Assembly: GCA_048213135.1 (NCBI GenBank)
Contig: PS015120.1
Coordinates: forward strand, 1 to 53,612
From: Reclinomonas americana ATCC 50394
Taxonomy: Eukaryota; Jakobida; Jakobea; Jakobida
Direction of reading: 5' to 3'
DNA: 53,612 bases
Positions 13,001-23,598 of the stretch are shown here, piece after piece. The notes beneath the pieces are model-generated. The model searched no databases. It worked only from the letters and a program-made list of their open reading frames with translations, and had not been told where the DNA came from. Made by a program: the position numbers and the translations under genes. Position 1 is the stretch's first letter, and each line of letters begins with the position of its first letter.

Positions 13001-16000
13001 AAGCTGGCAAGTTCGGCAACGATTGGTGCGTGGAATCGCTCGCCTGTCACACACCATGGCCAGGGAAAGTCACTCAACGTACTTGCGCGCAGCTCCGGCT
13101 CTTGCCCGACATGCCTCAACGGCGGCACTTGCAACGGCGGTCGCCAGGGCAACGGTATCTGCTCGTGCACCGGCAACTTCAGCACCGCCAACTGTGGCGA
13201 CTGCAAGCCCAACTTCTTTGGTCCCGAGTGCACTGGCAACTGCGGTGCTTGGTGAGTGCTCACTTGCCGCCGCCACGCTTGCACATAATCACTCACATTT
13301 TACGAAATGCAGCACGGCGGGTGCGTCGTCGGGCTGCGTGCCGGGCATCAACGGCACTGGCTGCACGTGCAACGCAGGTTTTGCTGGACCTCTGTGCCAG
13401 TACTCGGATGCAGTGACTTGGTTACGTCGTTATTCTTGTCTCTCTCTCGCTGCAATGCACGTGCTGCTGTCTTTGTCTTGCTGACGAGATTCATCCTGCA
13501 GCAACGGGCGTGGTGTGGCACAAAACAACGGCTCGTGCGTCTGCAGCGGCAACTATGGTGGAGCCAATTGCAGCAGCTGCGCCACTGGGTTCTTTGGCCC
13601 GAACTGCACTGGTCAGTGCGCCAATTGGTGAGTGTGGAGTGAGTTGCGAGTTATTTTTGGGGTGATGGAGGTGCTGACTCAGGCGATGGACGCAGCGTCG
13701 CGGCCAACACCTCGTCATGCACCAATGGCCCCTCGGGCACTGGCTGCGTGTGCAACATTGGAGCCGCCGGCACCAACTGCCAGTTCACCAACGCCACGAC
13801 TTGCAATGGTCACGGCACAGTAACGTCCACTGGCAGCTGCGTGTGCACCACAAACTTCACCGGCGCCACTTGCAACGCATGTGCCACCGGCCTCTTCGGC
13901 GCGCAGTGCGACGGTTTGTGCTCGGCGTGCAATCCGACTGGCACCGCATCGTGCTCGGCCGGCATCAACGGCACCGGGTGCCAGTGCAAGACCGGTTTCA
14001 CTGGCGACAAGTGCGACAAGTGCGACGGCGACTTTTTCGGTCCCAACTGCGAGAGCGACTGCCCGACCTGCCTCAACGGCGGCGTGTGTGACACCAACTT
14101 GTCCAGCACCGGCAAGTGCATCTGCCCGGCGAACTACGCTGGTGACGTGTGCGACATTTGCGCGCCAGGATTCTACGGTCCAAGCTGCGCTGGCTTGTGC
14201 TCGCAGTGGTGCGTTGGCTTACCATCTTGTGTAATGATTCCATTCCCTCCTTTGCAGTCACTCACCTGCGTGGATGTGTTTCGCAGTGTGTCGGCCAACA
14301 CGGATTCGTGCCAGGGTGGTCTGGCGGGTGTCGGCTGCGTCTGCAAGAACGGCGCTGTGGGTGCCCTCTGCCAGTACACTCGTGCACTGACCTGCTCCGG
14401 CAACGGTATTCCGGTCGCCGACGGCTCATGCGCCTGCGACATTGGCTTCACCGGTGCCGCGTGCAACATGTGCACCGCCAATCGCTCCGGACCCAAGTGT
14501 GTCGACTGCTCCACCTGCAACGCCAGCAACACGCTGGCGTGCAGCCCGGGCATCGCCAACGCCGGCTGCCAGTGCAAGGCCAACTACGGAGGCCCGACAT
14601 GCAGCGACTGCGCGCCGGGTTTCTTTGGCGCCACCTGCACCGGCATCTGCGCCACGTGCACCAACGGTGGCACTTGCAACGGTGGCATCAATGGCAATGG
14701 TCAGTGCAACTGCCCGACCAACCGCGTGGGTCCGACGTGCGCCACTTGCGCCACGAACTTTACCGGTGCCGACTGCCTCTGCAGTAAGACATCGGGCTGG
14801 TCAGTGCCTCGCAATTTTGCGTGTGTCATTTTGGTATCCGCTGTGCAACTCATAGGATGATGATCTTGCAGCACTGGCCTCAACCAGCTCGGCTGCGACC
14901 CGACTGGCACCAACGGGCAGTGCCTGTGCAAGACCAACTACGATCCGACCACCAATTGCACTCGTTGCGTTTTGCGTGCAACCAGGCACACAAGTGGGTT
15001 GTCACTGGGCGGTTGCTCACCTCGCTGTATATGCAGAGTGCGTGTTTGGCTGGACCGGTCCGAACTGCTCGCAGTTGCTGTTGCACCCCAAGCTGCAGCC
15101 ACCGAAGGAGGTGTTTGGTTTCCGCCTCGGCAAGGGTGCGCATGAATTGCTTTCTCTGTCCCTCTCTCTCTCTTCCATCCTCTCTTCTTCTTTTCACACG
15201 TTGCATGTGCGTTTCGCAGTCAACAACTTCCTGCGCAACACTGCCTGCGAGAACACTCAGTTGAAGATTGAGTGCCCGAGCCTCGAGTTCATCCACTTGA
15301 TCGGCGCCGCCTGGCGACCGGCGTGGCCGACGGAGTGCCCGGCTCAGAGCCTCAATTTCAACCACGGTGTGGCCTCCGGCTGCAAGGCCGCCTACGTCAT
15401 CAACGACGTCAGGCCGTACTGCCAGGGCCTGCAAAAGTGCTCCATCACGCTGGCGGATCTGCGTCTGAAGAAGACGTGTCCGGGCGCCGGTGTCGACACT
15501 GGCTACCTGCTCGAGGTCGACTACGTGTGCACGGAGACGCAGAAGGCGTACCAGCCGCGCCCGTCCGGCTTGTCTGGCAAGCGCAGCCATGGTCACGGTC
15601 ACCGCCAGGGACACGGCCACAACAACTACAATGGCGGTCGCGAAAACCACCACCACCACGGACAGCAGCGTGTTAACCAGCACCAGCACCAGCATCAGCA
15701 CCGCCAGCCGATTGTGAACCAACATAATCACAATCAGCATCACCACCATCAGCACAACCGCGTCAACTCGGCCACCAACTACAACCAGCCGATTCGCCAG
15801 TACAACGGTGACTACGATCAGAACGACGCGCCGTACGTGCAGCCTGTGCGCCCGTACAATGCGCCGCGGCCATCGGCCCCGCCGCCACCACCGCCGTACG
15901 GCTACGCGCCGATCAACGGCAACCTGCCGCCACAGCAGCCGTACTACGATGCCCAGCAGCAGTACCCGTACCGTGCGCAGGCCGCGGCACCGTTTGGCTC

Positions 16001-16302
16001 GCAGTACGCCACCGATTACGTCGACTATGCTTCGGCGGCGACGGCACCGGCCAACGACCAGGACAGGTGACTATTTGTTGTGTGTATGTGTGTGTGCATG
16101 TGTGCCTCTTTCTCTCGCCATTGCTGCTGTGTACTGATGCAATGTGGGGTGTTGCAGTTTTGATTACTGGCAAGGACAATACGATGACCAGGCATCCTAT
16201 GGTGGAGCCGCCGACTATCAGCAGCAGCCGACAGGCGCTGCATACGGCAGCGACGACTACGATGCATGGGCGCCTGCCGCCGGCAACAATTATTACCCGT
16301 AA
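10097..16302 (+). CDS. Secreted CAP/SCP - multi-EGF - SUEL lectin protein with His/Gln/Asn/Pro-rich tail
   Basis: ATG at 10097 begins a signal peptide (MRHVSALSLAVAAVLLLLLV...VSA). A CAP/SCP/PR-1 domain follows: LIAQHNTERA; FQHDLSGTGEGENLAA; then HYTQ spliced to MIWASSYRVGCALANC, the CAP signature; and VCRYSPQGNFV. From about 11290 to 15090 there are roughly 20 EGF-like or laminin-EGF-like modules of the form C-x-x-x-[FY]-x-G-x-x-C (CNAGYSGADC, CKTGFTGDKC, CDIGFTGAAC). Next is a SUEL/galactose-binding lectin domain at about 15220-15545 (NTACENTQLKIECPS ... CKAAYVINDVRPYC ... TCPGAG ... YLLEVDYVC). The tail is rich in His, Gln, Asn, Pro and Tyr, and the stop is at 16300-16302. No transmembrane segment was seen, so the product is probably secreted or part of a cell coat. 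Estimated length is 1,600-1,700 residues, with at least 15 short introns. Function is inferred from domains: adhesion or matrix, with sugar binding by the lectin module. Confidence 0.88.
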
Positions 16303-16500
16303 TGTGTGGGATGGAAAAAAGATAACGACAACAAGATCTGAATGTCTCTTTCATGTTTGTGTGTGTTTTGTGTGCGTGTTCTCTGCGTCTCCATGTATGT
16401 TGCGTGTCACTATTGCCTCTATTTTCCCTCTCGAACGCGAGCGAGCACCCATGTTGTGAAACATTGAAAAACCGAATGCGCGTGCTGTGAAAAACTACAT

Positions 16501-19500
16501 TCACTCGCTCTCCTGTGATGAGATGTGCCGATGGGCACTCTCCGGCCGTCCTTGATCGCCAACACTGGGGTCCTCGCCGGACGAGAGGCATACATGAGCA
16601 CCGAGCACACTCTCCATGTGCTTCTCCTTGGCGGCAGACAGAGCGGCGAGCGACTGCAGCTCCGTCCACTGCGACGAATTCAGCGTGGAGGCGATGGACC
16701 GATGGCTCCGCTTGAAGGCCGAGGTGGCCGTGAGTCGCTCCACCGCTCGCGGACGTGCCGGCGTACGCTGCGAGTATCTCTCGTCCACTTCGTCCTCCTC
16801 CTCTTCTTCATCTTCTTCTGGCCCTTCATCGTCGTCGCCATCATCATCATCGCCGCACTTGCAGTCGACCGCGCCCTTGGTCGGTGTGGCGGGGCGCAGG
16901 GAACGAGGGAGTCGATTCATGGCCGACTGTGCGCAGTACAAGCTTGGCGTGACTGAACTCTCGCCGCTGCCCTCGTACGGCGACGCCATGACAGCGAGTG
17001 AGGCCGACAGCGGTTGTGCACAGTCCACGTCTGTGTGGCGACAACACGGCGTCAGGCACGGCGCACCAGCAGACAAGAAACAACAACGATGCATCGCACC
17101 ATCCTCGTCGCTGCTGCCGTCACCGGCGGTGGTTTCAATGGATCCCGTAGGTGCTTGCCGACGCGGTCGACGAAGCTCCACATCGTCGTCATTGTCGTCG
17201 TCACCACTGCCGTTTGCGTCCGAGGCGGCTACGGCCTGTTCCTGCACTCGATCTTCTGGTGTCGGGTCGACAACTGCTCCGCCGAGCGACGCGTCGAGCT
17301 GAGTGGGAGGAACGATGGATGGCACGGGGGCCATCCGCGGACGCTACAAAAGACAGCATGAGAGATCAAGCTCACATTATTGTGCGACACACAAAGAGGG
17401 CCACGTACCACAATCACCAACGTCTGCGACACAGCATCGAGCCACTCATCTCCAAGAGAGGGAGGCCGGCGGCACACTTTCTTCTGCGTCGGCTGACCGT
17501 TGCCCCCGGTGCCGATGCTGCATTGCACCTCGTCCTCGTCGTCGTCGTCTTCGTCGTCGTCTGCACACATGTCACCGTCCTCGCCGTGACCGTCGCCTGT
17601 CATCTCATCTGCACATGGTGACAAAAGTGTCATGCAAGGAGAAGCGACACGAAGCCGGATTGCTACAAGGCTACGCACCTGCGGGTCGCTTCCCGAGTAC
17701 CGGTGACGGAGCCACGGTCGACAACATTTGTGTGCCTGAAGTGGAACTCGATTCCTCGCCCTCATCGCCGTCCTCGCCCACTCCTCCTGCCTCTCCCTCT
17801 CCCTCTTCCTCTTCCTCCTCCAGCTCCTCTTCATCGTCTTGGTACAGGGCGTCGTCGTCGTGCAGCCCCTCCACTTCGGCCATGCTTCCCTTCTCCTCGT
17901 GCTCCTCATCGGCGCGGAAACCGTTGCTGTCCACGAGGGGTATGGGTTGACACGGCAGCGGTGCGGCGGCTGCGTGCTGGACTGTTTACATGAATATACC
18001 TCACGCGAGGCAGGCGCAGCGTGGTAACGTACCTGGGGTGGGTGGCGTGGGCTCCGTGGTAACCGTGTCCTCGGCGGGTGTCGCCATCTCCTCATCCTCC
18101 TCGTCCTCCTCCTCCGGTTCCTGCTTCGGGCTCGACACCGCAGAGCCGCTCGAGGCACGCCTGTGAGGGGGAGGTGGTCTGGTAGAAAGTCAGCTCGGCG
18201 AGTGAAACATGAGCAAGGGCGAGTAACAAAAGCATCACGCAACGGTACATCGCCGGGCGACAGAGGGCGTGCGGCCTTGGGAGCCAATGACTTGTGTTCG
18301 TGGCACCACACACGGCACTTGCTCTTGTCCATCAGCAGATGCGCGGCGCGTGCGCACGGCGCGTGAAAGGATCGACGACACTTTTTCACATCGCACCCGA
18401 CCGTCGCTCCTCGGTTGCGACACACGCTACAATTCTGCACAGCGCAAAAGAAAAATGAGCTGCTGCTTAAGGGGAAGAATGGCGCACGGACACGGCGGGT
18501 GACGCACCAAGCGCTTCGATCGGCTAATGGCGGCCTCCAGGTTGACCACACGGTTATTCTTCACGAACACTTCGCTGCTCCAAAACGCACACTCCTCGTG
18601 CACAAACACCTCCGACCCGTCGCCCAGCTCCACGGCACAGTCCGTGTTGCCGTTGCACAGCACGCACGGACCGTCCGCCTCTTCGCTGTCGGCCTGCATA
18701 TCCTCATATTCTGAATCCGAGTCCTCTTCCTCCTCTTCCTCAACCTTCTTGGACTTTTTCGTCTTGGTCTGCGACCGACGGGTCTTTGTTGCCACGCGGC
18801 GCCTTGTTTTCTCGACGACGACATCCTCCTCTTCCTCCTCCGACTCGTTCTCTTCCTCCTGTTCGTCCTCGTCGTTGCCTCTCACTGCACAAAGACCCGC
18901 AAAAGAAGAAGTGAGCGAAACACAGAGGCTACACACGCGCCACCTTCCGCGGCAACGCAACGCTGTCGGCGCTTGATGTTGGCCATGGAAATGTCGCGAA
19001 CAATGGCATTGCGCTGATTGAGCAGCCGCTGCGGTCAGAGGAGACGCTGAGATGAGAAAGTCGGGGATGCTCTCATGGCCATCCATGCACGCACGCACCA
19101 GCAACTCCCTGGCCGGCGACGGCAGTTGCTCGGCGCGAGTGCTCCCCCCGGCGGCAGCGGTCTTTTTCGGCGTCGACACCGGCGTCGATGCGGGTGTCGA
19201 CGAGGCCGACGGAGCTGCGGAGGACGCCTGTGACGACGAGGCCGACGAGCATCGCGGTCGCACCAGCGGCGACTCCTCCCACTGCCGATGCATGCTGGCC
19301 ACGCGAGACTGCAACACTCGGTGCACCTGAGGAGGCGAGTGTTGAGCAAGAGACACCCACACGAAAGAGCGTGTGGGTGTGCGCGGAGACAAGACCTTGG
19401 AGGAGGACTGGCGTGAGGAGAGGCGTGGCACAGGGTCGCACACCCGCTGATCAAAGGTGCCATCCTGCACGTGAAACATGGGAGTGCCGCTTTGCTCATC

Positions 19501-19746
19501 CAGCTGCACTTCGACCTCGTGCATGGTGCCACACACACGCACAGAGGCCTTGAACCCCACGCGGTAGAGGAAGCACTCCTCCTCGGAGCTCTGTTGTTGT
19601 GTGCGGAGAATCTGAGAGGCAAGAGAGAGAGACAACTGCACTCACTCCCACACACGCACGTTTTTCAGCACGGCCCACCGCAGAGGGTTCTCGGCGGGGT
19701 GCATCCACGCCTCGCCGGAGCAGTGCACAACAGTGTCGTCAATCAT
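16501..19746 (-). CDS. Extended-PHD chromatin protein with FYRC-like segment and long acidic tail
   Basis: The start is the ATG at 19746 (MIDDTVVHCSGEAW). Exon 1 ends VLKN and splices to ILRTQQQSSEEEC. An FYRC-like segment follows (CFLYRVGFKASVRVCGTMHE, GTPMFHVQDGTF); FYR motifs occur in MLL/trithorax proteins. After a Ser/Ala/Pro linker and an acidic/basic region (about 18720-18880), an extended PHD finger spans 18690 to about 18310. It contains CVLCNG, VHEECAFWSSEVFV, CSVCRNRGATVGC, RRSFHAPCARAAHLL and CRVWCHEH, giving the Cys2-His-Cys5-His-Cys2-His pattern. The C-terminal part is low-complexity acidic sequence with conserved-looking islands (VDERYSQRTPARPRAVER, FKRSHRSIASTLNSSQWTEL). The stop is at 16501-16503, 198 bases from the end of the convergent EGF gene. 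No SET domain was seen, so it is more likely a chromatin reader than a methyltransferase. Confidence 0.78.
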
Positions 19747-20305
19747 CCCGCGCGCGCGCGCTCCAAGGCAGCGGAAAAAGGGGGGTTTGCAGAAAAAGTG
19801 CGCGAAAATAAGAGGCGGCAAAACGCGAGTTTCGCGATTGTCCTTTCAATATCGGCGAATGATATAGCCAGGGTGGTGGTTGTGCATGCACCGCGTCTCC
19901 GCTGTCTCTCCATTCTTGCCATGGGGGAAAAGTTTGCACATTCATTCGCGATTGAAATGGAATTAATATACGGTCGCGTGCATTCTGAGCTGCAAGCCAC
20001 CGCGGCGTGTCGATGTGCTGATGTATGGAGTTAGTGTGTACTACGTGTTTATTATGATTTCCATTAATTCTTGCATGCGCATGTGTGCGAAACAAGAGTA
20101 CACGAGTGGTCATGAATTTGAAACAGACTGTGCTGCGCATGCAGTGGCCGCATGCACAGCACTCTGCGTGCATCACTGCGCTGCAGTGACGTCAACACTG
20201 CACGCCCTATTTGCCAAACTGAGTTACATGGCGACCTACACCTGCATCAGTCCGTTTCCACACACATAACTCCGCATGTATTGGTCTCTCTTTTTCTTGC
20301 ACCCC
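19747..20305. promoter_or_regulatory. Intergenic region between divergent genes
   Basis: No convincing gene was seen here. The end next to the ePHD gene holds an alternating GC run (19749-19760) and E2F-like motifs: GCGCGAAAA at 19800-19808 and TTTCGCG about 22 bases further on. The rest is AT-richer than the coding flanks. An in-frame ATG at 20276 would add ten residues ([10 protein letters not shown]) to the Cys-rich protein downstream; the ATG at 20306 gives the more typical Pro-rich start. Confidence 0.35.
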
Positions 20306-21194
20306 ATGAGCACGCACGGACAACCCCCGGCTTACGGCGGCGCGTATCCCACACCAGCGGGGCCTCCACCTCAGTACGGGTACCCTCCTCCACCCGGACC
20401 CGCACCACAGTACGGCGCCTACCCACCGCCTCAATACGTATACGGCGGCGCCTACCCGCCTCCGCCTCCTGCTGGCCAGTTCGCGCCCGCCGGCGCGTAC
20501 GAGATGCAACCCATGGCCACTCACGAAAAGGCCGTCATGTATCACGGCGAGTCGTCGTCGACTGCACCGGGCCCACGCACCACCTTCAAGATGGACGGGT
20601 CGGGCAGGGGTGGCGGAGGGATTGCACGCCCGGCCTCCACCGCCACGCGACTCATCATTGACCTGTTTCCGCGCTCGTGCTGGTGCGGCGAGGAGGCGTA
20701 TGGCATGTCGGAGGAGGACGCCAGCACAGTGCCGCCGCCACTCGCGCAGCGTGGCGTGACGCAGGAGGAGTGGACACGACACATGGGCCACTTTCGCGAC
20801 GATCTGCGCCGCGACAATGTGTCATGCTGCTGCCACTTGTGGTGCTGGATCGGCGGCCTCTCCAGCATGATTGGCCTGCCCTTCGTGTGCTGCCTCGGCC
20901 TCAAGCAACAGCGCAACGCCAAGGCCAACATTGTCGCCTTCAACGCCGAAGTGCTCGAGCCGCGCGGCATGTACGCCAAGACGCAACGTTGCGATCTGGA
21001 CGAGCAGTATGGCGACTATCACAAGCACGAGGATGTGTCGTGGCTGGCCATTGCTTTGACGCCCTGCGGCACTCCAGCAGGAGGAGCACATGTATTGCAC
21101 GAACTCGTGCTCCAAGACCATGACCGCCAAGACCGAGTGCTGCTGCTACTGCTCATGCTGCAACTGGTGCTACTGCACGGAGGATGTGGTGTGA
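20306..21194 (+). CDS. Pro-rich N-terminus, Cys-rich C-terminus protein, frameshifted
   Basis: A single uninterrupted reading frame from ATG 20306 encodes a Tyr/Pro-rich start (repeated [10 protein letters not shown]). Then come a Cys-rich stretch ([19 protein letters not shown], likely membrane-associated or palmitoylated) and a conserved-looking block ([33 protein letters not shown]). The frame is lost just after LTP, at about 21064. In the next frame the protein resumes ([16 protein letters not shown] ... [13 protein letters not shown]) and ends at 21192-21194. Comparison with the second copy at 22439-22601 shows 40 bases where the copy has 48, so eight bases are missing here. This is either a sequencing error or real inactivation. 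I do not recognise the family; there is no enzyme motif, and the Cys clusters suggest metal binding or lipidation. Confidence 0.65.
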
Positions 21195-21259
21195 GTGGGC
21201 AGCGAGGAGTGAATGAAACCGACGAAAGGTCCGACCTCCGAGTTTTTTTGTTTTTCATT

Positions 21260-21461
21260 ATGAGCGGTGAGCACGCCCCCGCAGCAGCAGCGCCAGCCAA
21301 GAAGATGTGCTGTGCGTGCCCTGAGACGAAGAAGGTGCGCGACGCGTGCATTGTGGAGAAGGGCGAGGATCGATGCAAGGATCTCGTGGAGGCGCATCTT
21401 GTGGTGCGTGCATGTCTGCGCATGTGTGGATGCAGGTGTGATGCTCATCACATGTGTGTGT
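21260..21461 (+). CDS. COX17: COX17 copper chaperone (3' end lost in gap)
   Basis: ATG at 21260 gives [20 protein letters not shown], then [20 protein letters not shown] and DLVEAHLV. This is the COX17 signature: the copper-binding CC pair and the first CX9C motif, followed by the first Cys of the second CX9C. The exon most likely ends at 21403 with donor gtgcgt; the final Cys and C-terminus would then lie in the next exon, inside or beyond the N run starting at 21462. COX17 carries Cu(I) in the mitochondrial intermembrane space to SCO1 and COX11 for cytochrome c oxidase assembly. It starts 65 bases after the frameshifted Cys-rich gene and on the same strand. Confidence 0.9.
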
Positions 21462-21495
21462 NNNNNNNNNNNNNNNNNNNNNNNNNNNNNNNNNN
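21462..21495. other. Assembly gap (N)
   Basis: 34 Ns interrupt the COX17 gene after its first exon. Confidence 0.99.
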
Positions 21496-22091
21496 GTACG
21501 TGCCACCGTAGGTAGTGTCAAAGGCGCCGTGCGTGCTCATTGTGTAGCAAAGTGTTGTGATGCTGATGAGTCAGTCGGTTTGATATCGATCCTGTCTGTG
21601 CGAGCTTGTGATACCGCACTGTGTAGACGACGCTCTGCATTCCTCGTACGTGCGTACTGACGGTCCATGCATGATCACAGCTGCAGGCGGCCTTTCTACA
21701 AGTGCATGCAAGGATTGGAGTGTTAATTGTTCGACCAGTATATTGTGTTTGAAGCCTCTGGCCACGGGCCTCCACGACATCGACCAGTGAGAGTGTTGGC
21801 GAGCAAAGGCAGCGTCCTCCAGTGCGCGAATGCGTATCGGCACTCTGGGGTGCAGCTGATCGTCCAGTGCTGCGATGCGTGCACCTGTTCACGCTCCAGC
21901 ACACCAACTCGCAGCCGTTGTGAAGAAGAGATGCACCACTGTACCATGCAACGAGAGCATTGCTCGTGAAGGCAACACCACAGCCCTCTCTCTTCACTGA
22001 ACTCGACGACAAGGCTCACACTCTATCACGGACTCTCTCTCACACTCGCGCTCCATCACACCTTGAACCCTTCAGCACGCAGACACTGCGC
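21496..22091. other. No recognisable gene between two gaps
   Basis: About 600 bases without a confident exon. A minus-strand frame runs open near 21570-21840 (RIRALEDAAFARQHSHW) but shows no family and no clear splice context. The remainder of COX17 should begin here if gap order is correct, but no VxC...GF-type COX17 end was found. Confidence 0.4.
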
Positions 22092-22438
22092 NNNNNNNNN
22101 NNNNNNNNNNNNNNNNNNNNNNNNNNNNNNNNNNNNNNNNNNNNNNNNNNNNNNNNNNNNNNNNNNNNNNNNNNNNNNNNNNNNNNNNNNNNNNNNNNNN
22201 NNNNNNNNNNNNNNNNNNNNNNNNNNNNNNNNNNNNNNNNNNNNNNNNNNNNNNNNNNNNNNNNNNNNNNNNNNNNNNNNNNNNNNNNNNNNNNNNNNNN
22301 NNNNNNNNNNNNNNNNNNNNNNNNNNNNNNNNNNNNNNNNNNNNNNNNNNNNNNNNNNNNNNNNNNNNNNNNNNNNNNNNNNNNNNNNNNNNNNNNNNNN
22401 NNNNNNNNNNNNNNNNNNNNNNNNNNNNNNNNNNNNNN
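22092..22438. other. Assembly gap (N)
   Basis: 347 Ns; removes the 5' part of the second Cys-rich gene copy. Confidence 0.99.
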
Positions 22439-22601
22439 GTGGCTGGCCATTGCGTTGACGCCCGACGAGTCTGCCTCGCTCGAGCTGGAGGAACACCTCT
22501 TCTGCACGGGCTCCTGCTCCAAGACCATGACTGCCAAGACCGAGTGCTGCTGCCACTGCTCCTGCTGCAATCGCTGTTACGGCACAGAGTGCGTAGTGTG
22601 A
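22439..22601 (+). CDS. Second copy of the Cys-rich protein, C-terminal part only
   Basis: The frame emerges from the gap as [20 protein letters not shown], followed by [20 protein letters not shown] and CNRCYG, and stops at 22599-22601. It is clearly a paralogue (or second allele) of 20306-21194, with intact phase across the point where the first copy has lost eight bases. It is therefore the better guide to the true C-terminus of this unrecognised family. Everything upstream is missing in the gap. Confidence 0.75.
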
Positions 22602-22739
22602 AACAATGAAGAGGAATGATCCACAGCTGCGATGATTGGTCCATGATCCTCGTGTTGGCGATGCTTCTCCATTTCGCCATCTAAGGCCTGGCCTTCCTTT
22701 CTCCTCTCCCCCTCCCTCATCCTCATCGACCAACCATCA

Positions 22740-23566
22740 TCACTTCATGTATCCTGCATCGTGTTGCGACAGTGAAGCATCGGTGGCGAACGGCGCCTTG
22801 TGCGAGGCCGGCACTCGCGCCGCGGACGACACACTCAGCGCGCGAGTCTTCTGCACGGCCTCGTAGTTGGCCATTGACGAGCGACGGCCATCGGCGGCCG
22901 CCGACACCTGCCCTGTGAGAATATTGTACGACGACTCGAGGCGCGATGGACGCTGTGGGGAGCGATCGTCGGATCGCCGGGCCTTGGAGACACCGGGCAC
23001 ATACGACTCGTACACCGGCATCATGTGCGTCGGCACCGGGCGATCACCGCCCGTCACCGGATTGAATCGCGGGGCTGGTGGCTTGTACGTCGGCTGCTGC
23101 GTGGCTCGTCTCTGCAGCACCTCTGGACTGGCGTGCGTGGTCTGTGGCGCACCAGCGTGATGAGCAGCAGCAGCAGCACTACCTCCACCCAGTCAAAAGC
23201 AGGAGCGATCAACGCACAGCCGAGGTCGTCTCCAATCGCGTCTGTGCATCGTACTCAATGTGCAAGTTGGATTGCGTGCCGCGACCCTTGGTGTGCACTC
23301 GCGTCGCTCCACCGCCCACCAGCCTGCTGGCATTGAACCTACACACACACAGGGCATGAGGTCACCGCCCTCTCTCACTCTCACATACACATGATTGATT
23401 GAGATAACTGCTCTGCAGCCTCGCTCTTGCCCGACAAGGTGGCGGCCTTGGTGGGACTGAAGACCACCTGCGACGCATTGCGGACGGGCGGTCGTGGTCT
23501 CTCGTACTTGGCAGTGGCCGCCAGGCGACTGCGCTGAGGTGGTTCGGGGAGGCCGTCGTCGTCCAT
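22740..23566 (-). CDS. Uncharacterised basic protein, three exons
   Basis: The start is ATG 23566 (MDDDGLPEPPQRSRLAATAK). Exon 1 contains VFSPTKAATLSGKSEAAEQL and ends near 23390. Exon 2 (about 23340-23215) reads FNASRLVGGGATRVHTKGRG then NLHIEYDAQTRLETTSA. Exon 3 (about 23137-22740) reads VLQRRATQQPTYKPPAPRFN, PVTGGDRPVP and SRLESSYNILTGQVS, ending HDAGYMK. The product is about 230-240 residues, basic, Pro/Arg/Ser-rich and without membrane segments. The short motifs 'FNPVTG' and 'SYNILTG' look like those of small flagellar or microtubule-associated proteins, but I cannot name a family. The start of the Thg1-like gene's 3' end lies only 32 bases upstream, on the same strand. Confidence 0.6.
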
Positions 23567-23598
23567 CGCTCACTCAAAATAAACAACGGCCAACTTTT

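Noticed and set aside
15700-15780. His/Asn/Gln run as a separate metal-binding gene
   Set aside because: It is continuous, in frame and without an intron, with the SUEL lectin domain before it.
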